A stretch of 64,000 nt of DNA from Dyella_D sp052115385 (lineage in GTDB: Bacteria > Pseudomonadota > Gammaproteobacteria > Xanthomonadales > Rhodanobacteraceae), in NCBI RefSeq assembly GCF_052115385.1, contig NZ_JBFRGP010000011.1:82914-146913 (forward strand), in the 5' to 3' direction. Below the pieces are notes generated by a model. It was not told the DNA's origin and did not search any database. It was given only the letters and a program-made list of their open reading frames with translations. Below, piece by piece: positions 58,856 to 64,000 of this stretch; the stretch's first letter is position 1; the number at the start of each line of letters is the position of its first letter. A program made the position numbers and the translations under genes.

Positions 58856-60147
58856 GGCAGGAACAGACGCAGGGCCGCTTCCGCTGCGGAGGGGAAATAC
58901 ATATGCACGAAGCTGGCAGTAAGCCGCGCGCGCCGGTAGACCGCTTCCTTGGCGGACCCACCATCGGGGTTGGTCGCATGCACCAGTGCGGGATGCGTGA
59001 TCTCCGCATGCGCATAGTGGAAAGTGTGGCCGCGCAGCGTGCCCTCGGGCAGTTCGACCGACTGCATGCCGAGGCCGGCCAGCCGCTCGCGCACCACCGC
59101 CCAGCCAGGCAGCAGCCCCGCCATCGTATGCGCGTCGCTCTCGCGGGTGGCCAGGGCATCGAGCAGGCTGAGCATGCCGCCGCATTCGGCCAGCAAGGGC
59201 TTGCCCGCGTCGACATGCGCGCGCAATGCGGCATGCAGATCGGTGCGCTCGGCCAGCCGCGCCAGATGCAGTTCGGGATAGCCGCCCGGCAACCAGGCCG
59301 CGTCGCAATCCGGCAAGGCATCGCCGGCCAGCGGCGAGAACCAGCACAGTTCCGCGCCCGCCTGGCGCAACACGTCGAGGTTCGCCGGATACAGGAAACA
59401 GAACGCGGCGTCGCGCGCGATGGCGATGCGCCGGCCTTGCAGCAGGCGCGGCACCGCCGTCGCCTCCACCGCGGTGAATGCCACCGGCGGCGGCAAGCTC
59501 AGCTCGGCATGTTTCTCGATGGCATCGGCCAAGGCATCCAGCCGCGCATCCAGATCCGCCAACTCACCGGCGGCGACCAGGCCGAGATGCCGCTCGGGCA
59601 AGGCCAGCGCCGGATCGCGCGGCAACGCGCCGAACCAATGCAGATCGGCCGGCAAGCTCTCCGCCAGCAGCTTCGCGTGATACGCGCTGCCGATCCGATT
59701 CGCCGCCACGCCATGCACCTGCAGCCCGTCGCGATAGCGGGCCAGGCCGGTCGCCACCGCGCCGAAGGTCTGCGCCATCGCCGAGCCGTCGATCACCGCC
59801 AGCACCGGCAGGCCGAAGCGCTGCGCCAGGTCGGCGCTCGATGTCCCGCCATCGAACAGGCCCATCACCCCTTCGACCAGGATCAGGTCAGCCTCGCCCG
59901 CCGCTTCGTACAGCCGCGCGCGCACATCCGCCTCGCCGCACATCCACAGATCGAGCTGGTACACCGGCGCGCCACTGGCGCGCGCCAGCACCATCGGATC
60001 GAGAAAATCCGGCCCGGTCTTGAACACCCGCACCCGCCCTCCGCGCCGCGTGTGCGCACGCGCCAGCGCCGCGGTGAACGAGGTCTTGCCCTGGCCCGAG
60101 GCAGGCGCCGACACCAGGAGCGCAGGTGCATGCCGCACCGTGCTCAC
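58852..60147 (-). CDS. cobB: Cobyrinate a,c-diamide synthase CobB (CbiA)
   Basis: This encodes 431 residues. The N-terminal ATPase has SAPASGQGKTSF (about 13-24); the C-terminal glutamine amidotransferase has Cys322 in LLAECGGMLSLLD. It amidates the a and c side chains of cobyrinic or hydrogenobyrinic acid. The start is GTG at 60147, overlapping the cobO stop by 4 nt. Presence of this gene shows that the operon can act on a ring intermediate earlier than cobinamide. Confidence 0.95.
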   Translation of the reverse strand: MSTVRHAPALLVSAPASGQGKTSFTAALARAHTRRGGRVRVFKTGPDFLDPMVLARASGAPVYQLDLWMCGEADVRARLYEAAGEADLILVEGVMGLFDGGTSSADLAQRFGLPVLAVIDGSAMAQTFGAVATGLARYRDGLQVHGVAANRIGSAYHAKLLAESLPADLHWFGALPRDPALALPERHLGLVAAGELADLDARLDALADAIEKHAELSLPPPVAFTAVEATAVPRLLQGRRIAIARDAAFCFLYPANLDVLRQAGAELCWFSPLAGDALPDCDAAWLPGGYPELHLARLAERTDLHAALRAHVDAGKPLLAECGGMLSLLDALATRESDAHTMAGLLPGWAVVRERLAGLGMQSVELPEGTLRGHTFHYAHAEITHPALVHATNPDGGSAKEAVYRRARLTASFVHMYFPSAAEAALRLFLP

Positions 60148-60773
60148 AGTTCGATCCCCAGCTGCGCGCGGATGCCCGCCTCGAACGCATGCTTGACCAC
60201 GCGCATCTCGGTCACCGTGTCGGCCAGCGCCACCAGCGCATCGGGTGCGCCGCGGCCCGTCACCACCACGTGCTGGCCAGCAGGGCGTGCCGCCAGCGCG
60301 GGCAGCACCTGTTCCAGCGTCACGTATTGCTTGACCAGGGCGATGTTCAACTCGTCCAGCAGCACCAGCCGATAGCGTTCGTCCGTCAGCATCCGCGCCG
60401 CGATCTGCCAGGCGGCTTGCGCGGCGGCGATATCGCGCGCCTTGTCCTGGGTCTCCCAGGTGAAGCCCTCGCCCATCACGTGGTAGTCGACCTGCTCCGG
60501 AAAGCGGCGGAAGAACGCTTCCTCGCCGGTGGAGAAACTGCCCTTGATGAACTGCACCACGCCGCAGTGGAAATCATGACCGAGCGAGCGCGCCAGCATG
60601 CCGAAGCCCGACGAACTCTTGCCCTTGCCGTTGCCGGTGTTCACCACCAGCACGCCGCGGTCGATGGTGGCGCGGGCGATCTTGCGGTCGACCAGCTCCT
60701 TCTTGCGCTGCATGCGCTCGCGGTGCCGCTCTTCCAAGGATGCCGCTTCGGGGTTGGGGGTTGCTTCGCTCAT
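60144..60773 (-). CDS. cobO: Cob(I)yrinic acid a,c-diamide adenosyltransferase
   Basis: This encodes 209 residues of the CobO/BtuR/CobA family. The nucleotide loop is VNTGNGKGKSSS (44-55), followed by VVQFIKGSFSTGEE and DELNIALVKQY. It transfers the adenosyl group of ATP to cobalt(I), giving the adenosylated corrinoid used by all later steps. It overlaps the membrane-protein gene and cobB by 4 nt each. Confidence 0.96.
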   Translation of the reverse strand: MSEATPNPEAASLEERHRERMQRKKELVDRKIARATIDRGVLVVNTGNGKGKSSSGFGMLARSLGHDFHCGVVQFIKGSFSTGEEAFFRRFPEQVDYHVMGEGFTWETQDKARDIAAAQAAWQIAARMLTDERYRLVLLDELNIALVKQYVTLEQVLPALAARPAGQHVVVTGRGAPDALVALADTVTEMRVVKHAFEAGIRAQLGIEL

Positions 60774-61345
60774 GCCTGCGCTCCTGCGCCGCGTGCGGCG
60801 GTCACCCGCGCCAGCGCCCAGTAGGCCGCCAGCGCCACGATCACGTAGGTCAGCGTGGTGCGCACGAACAGCGGGCCCCACTGCCACAAGCGCGCAACGT
60901 ACTCGCCCAGGTGCGGGTTCGCATAGCGTCCGCCCAGCCAGTAGAAGGCGCCGTTGGAGATGGCGAAGGACAGCGATGCCGCCACCAGCGCCAGGCCGAA
61001 CGCACCGGCGAGCGCAAGCGGCGCCGGCGCCATCCGCGCCGACCATGATCGCCCCGCGTACCACAGCACCGCATAGGCAGGCAGCAGGAACGAGTACGCC
61101 GGCGTCACGCAGAAATCGCTGACACCAGCGTACGACACCGACACCCAGTCCAGCACCACCGCCAGCGCCATGAACGCGGCGAAGGCCAGATGCCGCCGCA
61201 GCCACAGGCCGCCGAGGAAGAACAACGCCATCGATGCATCGGGCAGATGCAGCGCGGTGCCGAAGTGATGGAAGCGCGTGGCGATCATCAGCGCGGCGAA
61301 CACGATGGCGAGCGGCGCGGAGAAACGTGGCGTGGCGGCGGACAT
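60770..61345 (-). CDS. Uncharacterised membrane protein in the cobalamin operon
   Basis: This encodes 191 residues with five to six hydrophobic helices. A conserved-looking segment near the N-terminus, ATRFHHFGTALHLPDASMAL, holds three His residues and one Asp beside the first two helices. The gene sits between btuB (26 nt upstream) and cobO (4-nt overlap), under the cobalamin riboswitch. I do not recognise the family. Size and topology resemble small substrate-binding membrane subunits of uptake systems, so transport of cobalt, a corrinoid or the lower-ligand base across the inner membrane is the leading hypothesis. ATG at 61345; no btuC, btuD or btuF genes are in the window. Confidence 0.75.
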   Translation of the reverse strand: MSAATPRFSAPLAIVFAALMIATRFHHFGTALHLPDASMALFFLGGLWLRRHLAFAAFMALAVVLDWVSVSYAGVSDFCVTPAYSFLLPAYAVLWYAGRSWSARMAPAPLALAGAFGLALVAASLSFAISNGAFYWLGGRYANPHLGEYVARLWQWGPLFVRTTLTYVIVALAAYWALARVTAARGAGAQA

Positions 61346-61371
61346 GGTGCGGTCCTCTGAAGGGAAGGGAT

Positions 61372-63228
61372 TCACTGCGCGGGCCGGTAGCTCACGCTCA
61401 GCATCGCGGTGCGGCCGGGCTGGTTGTAATAGGCCGCGGTCTCGTAGTGCTTGTCGAAGGCGTTGCGCACGCTCAGCTGCACCTTCCAGTCGCGGTCCAG
61501 CGCATAGGCCAGGCGCAGGTCGGTCAGCGCATAGCCGCCGAGGCGGTAGTTGTTGGCCAGGTCGTCATAGCGATGGCCGGCGGCGTACACGCTGGCGCCG
61601 ACGCTGAAATCGCCGAAGCTGCGGTCCGCATCGATGCGCGCGCTGCGCGGGGCACGCCGCGGCAGCAGCTTGTCGCGATAGGTGTCGCTGCGGTTGCGCG
61701 GGTCCAGCCAGGTAGCCGTGCCGCGCAAAGTCCAGCCGGCCAGCATGGTCGAGGCCACCGCTTCGGCGCCGCGGATGCGCGCGCGATCGACGTTGCCGGG
61801 CAGGCCGACGGAAGCGTCATAGGCGATCAGGTCGCGGATGCGGTTCTCGAACGCATTGAGCGACCACAGCCCCCAGCCCGGCGTGCCGCGCAGGCCCAGC
61901 TCGTAGCTGCGCGAGCTTTCCGGACGCAGCGCGGTATTGCCGTAGCCGGGGTAGTACAGCTCGTTGAAGGTCGGTGCCTTGTAGGCGGAACCGGCGCTGG
62001 CGGTAAGCCGCATGGCCGGCGCGAAATCCCAGCCCCATAGCACGCTGCCGGTGGTCTTGCCGCCGAACTGCTGGTTGTCGTCGTGGCGCACGCTGGCCTG
62101 CAGCGACTGCGTGCCGAAGCTCTGCTGCCATTGCGCGAACACGCCGCGGTTGAGGCGCTGGTCGCGCGCATAAATGGTGTTGCTGTTGACGCGGTCGCGC
62201 TGCCAGTCGTAGCCCAGGCTCCACAGGCCGCCGCCGAACGCCAGGTCGCCCTGCAGCGAGCCCAGGTCGCGGTGGGTGTCGAAGGTGCTGGTGTAGCGGC
62301 CGTTGAGATAGTTGTCGCTGAGGTCCGCGCTTTGTCCGGCGCTCGCGGTCAGGGTGAAGTCGCGGCTCGGCCGCCAATGCGCGCGTGCGCCGAACACCTG
62401 CTGCACCACGTCGGACTGGTTGCTGGTCGAACCGTCATAGGCGTTGTAGCCCCAGCTGCGCAGCCACTGCGCGTCGGCGTCCCAGGCTTCGTTGAAGCGA
62501 TAACCGCCCTTGAGCGAGACCGAGCTGTCGCGGAAACCGTCGCGGTCCGGCTCGTTGACGAAGCAGCCCGCCCCGCGCGGCGACGGCTTGCCGCGGCAGG
62601 CGTTGATGCCGTCGGTGTCCTCGTGCGTGGCCTGCACGGCGTACCAGCCCTCGCCCACCTTGCCGGCCAGGCCCGCGGCGCCGCGGAAGCTGTCGTTGCT
62701 TCCGTAGCCGAGCTCCAGGTTCGGCTCGAACGCGCCGCTCGGGCGGCGGGTGAAAATCTGGATCACGCCGCCCAGCGCCTCCGAACCGTACAAGCTGGAG
62801 AACGGGCCGCGCACGATCTCGATGCGCTCGATCTGCTCGACCGGGATGTTCTGGATCGACGGCTGGCCCAAGGTGGCCGAGCCGATCTTGACCCCATCCA
62901 CCAGCACCAGCACATGGTCGGCTTCAGTGCCGCGCAGGAACAGCGAGGTGGACTTGCCCGGGCCACCGTTATTGGCCATCGACAGGCCCGGCGTGCCCTG
63001 CAGCAGATCCGTCACGGACTGCGGCTGCAGGCGCTCGATATCGGCGCGGTCGATCACGGTGACCGCAGCGAGCGTGCTGGACTCGCTCTGCTCGGTGCGG
63101 GTGGCGGTGACCACCACGCCCTTGAGGTCCTGCGAAGGCTCGTCGGCCAGCGCGGCGGTGGAGCACGAAACAAGGGAAAACGCGGCCGCAAACGCGGTCC
63201 GGCGCAAGGACGGGACATGCAATGACAC
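61372..63228 (-). CDS. btuB: TonB-dependent cobalamin receptor BtuB
   Basis: This encodes 618 residues. A signal peptide (1 to about 28) precedes the TonB box region DLKGVVVTATRTEQ, the plug with QPQSVTDLLQGTPGLSM and IERIEIVRGPFSSLYGSEALGGVIQIFTRR (in part), and the 22-strand barrel. The size and plug match BtuB. The start is GTG at 63228 with AGGAG 7 nt upstream; the frame extends further but into the leader. The receptor is the first gene behind the cobalamin riboswitch and brings corrinoids through the outer membrane. Confidence 0.94.
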   Translation of the reverse strand: MSLHVPSLRRTAFAAAFSLVSCSTAALADEPSQDLKGVVVTATRTEQSESSTLAAVTVIDRADIERLQPQSVTDLLQGTPGLSMANNGGPGKSTSLFLRGTEADHVLVLVDGVKIGSATLGQPSIQNIPVEQIERIEIVRGPFSSLYGSEALGGVIQIFTRRPSGAFEPNLELGYGSNDSFRGAAGLAGKVGEGWYAVQATHEDTDGINACRGKPSPRGAGCFVNEPDRDGFRDSSVSLKGGYRFNEAWDADAQWLRSWGYNAYDGSTSNQSDVVQQVFGARAHWRPSRDFTLTASAGQSADLSDNYLNGRYTSTFDTHRDLGSLQGDLAFGGGLWSLGYDWQRDRVNSNTIYARDQRLNRGVFAQWQQSFGTQSLQASVRHDDNQQFGGKTTGSVLWGWDFAPAMRLTASAGSAYKAPTFNELYYPGYGNTALRPESSRSYELGLRGTPGWGLWSLNAFENRIRDLIAYDASVGLPGNVDRARIRGAEAVASTMLAGWTLRGTATWLDPRNRSDTYRDKLLPRRAPRSARIDADRSFGDFSVGASVYAAGHRYDDLANNYRLGGYALTDLRLAYALDRDWKVQLSVRNAFDKHYETAAYYNQPGRTAMLSVSYRPAQ

Positions 63229-63354
63229 TGGTAGCTCCTGGACCGCGCCTGCCCGCGCGGAATCGCTTCGGTTGCAGGACAGGCGGCAAGGAGCTCCGGA
63301 CGGACGCATCGAAGGCGCGCTCGTCAGGAGCACGCCCACCGCATGTCCGGTTCA

Positions 63355-63545
63355 CCTCGAGGCCGGTCTCCGGGCTCGCGAGCGAAGGCTTGCAGCCTTC
63401 CCGACCGGCGCCTTCCCATGCCCGTAAGCACAGTGGCTTTCGCTGATCGTGTCTCGCCTACCGTTGCGGGGGCAGCTCCGGAATAGCCGCGAAAGCGGCG
63501 CACCGGATTCCCGTTTCAACCACCAGCCAAGCCGGCGGTCACCTC
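63355..63545 (-). promoter_or_regulatory. Cobalamin riboswitch upstream of btuB
   Basis: Read on the minus strand: GGGAATCCGGTGCG and TCCGGAGCTGCCCCCGCAACG (in part), then GCCACTGTGCTTACGGGCAT, GGGAAGGC and the closing AGCCCGGAGACCGGCC. These include the B12-box and kissing-loop bases of the AdoCbl class. It ends about 125 nt before the btuB GTG. A weak -10-like TAAGAT lies at 63556-63561. Binding of adenosylcobalamin should shut off the whole operon. Confidence 0.95.
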
Positions 63546-63710
63546 AGGCCGGGGCATCTTAGCAGCAGGCCGCAACACCCCATAACCAGAGGCCCTCCCG
63601 ATAAGCGAAGAGCACGCGGCACAGCCGCAGCGTTCCGCTTGCGCGCTTTCGCCGTTGCTCTTGGCTCATGGCTTTTGGCTCTTGATCTTCCGGGTCCCCT
63701 TGGCGCCGGC
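63546..63710. other. Leader and gene-free sequence upstream of the cobalamin riboswitch
   Basis: The stretch should hold the operon promoter (best -10 candidate TAAGAT on the minus strand at 63556-63561, with no convincing -35). No gene is seen. The minus-strand frame 63539-63952 has no recognisable sequence and crosses hairpins, so it is not called. Confidence 0.5.
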
Positions 63711-64000
63711 GGTGAGGGCTGGACGAAAAGGCCCCCGCAGGGGGGCGGGGACAGGACGTCCCCGCCTTTTTGATCAGGGCATGGATGCCCTGTCAAAAAG
63801 CCCGNCCAGCCCTCACGGACCCTCCGATGGCNTTGCCATCGGAGGGCGCCAAGCAGGGTGCCCTTCTCTTTGCTTAGCTTTCTCTCTAGGCCCCCTCGGG
63901 GGGTGGGCAAGCAAGAGAAAGTAAGTCGCCCCGCGGCAGCGGGGCGAAACACTCGCCGAAGGCGAGACCCAGATGCGACAGCACAACATCGAGCGCCACC
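63711..64000. repeat. Dense hairpin cluster with two ambiguous bases
   Basis: Consecutive strong dyads: GGCGGGGAC/GTCCCCGCC (63744-63766) followed by TTTTT; a long arm pair around CAGGGCAT/ATGCCCTG (63766-63800); CCTCCGATGGC/GCCATCGGAGG (63821-63845); TCGCCCCGC/GCGGGGCGA (63926-63947); CTCGCC/GGCGAG (63952-63966). An outer pair, GGTGAGGGCTGG (63711-63722) / CCAGCCCTCACGG (63806-63818), encloses the first two. N occurs at 63805 and 63832. It resembles a multi-copy structured intergenic repeat and continues past the window end. No gene is seen. Confidence 0.7.

Noticed and set aside
63539..63952. Minus-strand frame of 137 codons upstream of the riboswitch
   Set aside because: It crosses several perfect hairpins and two N bases, has no ribosome site and overlaps the cobalamin riboswitch edge.

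Overview
The window is high-GC (roughly two-thirds G+C), densely coded gammaproteobacterial chromosome. Gene content and order (nrdR-ribD, nusB-thiL-pgpA, yebC-ruvC-ruvA, ruvB-ybgC-tolQRAB-pal-cpoB-queE-queC, a btuB-led late-cobalamin operon) together with the repeat families point to the Xanthomonadales, probably Rhodanobacteraceae (Dyella, Luteibacter, Rhodanobacter, Frateuria type). The taxonomic call is inference from gene content, not from a search. Most genes lie on the minus strand. No phage, insertion sequence, integrase, CRISPR array or rRNA was seen; the only tRNA found is tRNA-Lys(UUU).

Layout. 1-5.4 kb: 5' part of an HlyD/MacA-type adaptor, a Fur-box-controlled hemP with a small companion gene, an aldo/keto reductase, two small lipid/thioester-type proteins, then pgpA and thiL. 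5.5-18.2 kb: a riboflavin/one-carbon region (glyA, nrdR, ribD, FMN riboswitch, ribE, ribBX, ribH, nusB) that is broken up by unrelated genes: a LysR/alcohol dehydrogenase pair, an oxidoreductase/PhyH dioxygenase pair, an LD-carboxypeptidase and a GNAT acetyltransferase. The RibB protein carries a degenerate GTP cyclohydrolase II-like half, so GTP cyclohydrolase II must be encoded elsewhere. 18.3-34 kb: accessory and housekeeping genes, including DUF817, ettA, pyrF, a Tat-type metallo-beta-lactamase-fold protein, a membrane O-acyltransferase overlapping a Tat-signal threonine aldolase-like enzyme, an mprF-acvB-like lipid modification pair, an OPT transporter, an XRE regulator facing an unknown gene, an RcnB-like protein and tRNA-Lys. 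34-46 kb: queC, queE, cpoB, pal, tolBARQ, ybgC, ruvB, kup, ruvA, ruvC, yebC, read in the opposite order. This joins preQ0 synthesis, the Tol-Pal envelope machine and Holliday-junction processing, with a potassium transporter placed between ruvA and ruvB. 46-50 kb: an esterase-like hydrolase, aspS, a DUF3011 protein and fmdB.

50-64 kb: a TonB-dependent receptor on the plus strand converges on an eleven-gene minus-strand operon, btuB-(membrane protein)-cobO-cobB-cbiB-cobD-cobQ-cobU-cobT-cobC-cobS. A cobalamin riboswitch precedes btuB, and the cob genes overlap by 1-13 nt. The operon imports corrinoids and carries out the amidation, adenosylation, aminopropanol attachment and nucleotide-loop steps. 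No early corrin-ring genes are in the window. The unidentified 191-residue membrane protein in second position is the best candidate for a new function here.

Two repeat families run through the window. Family A is a long near-perfect inverted repeat found at six places, plus one lone arm, always just 3' of genes and twice supplying a stop codon. Family B is a block of about 115-170 bp found three times. The last 300 bases form a cluster of strong hairpins that also contains the only two ambiguous bases.
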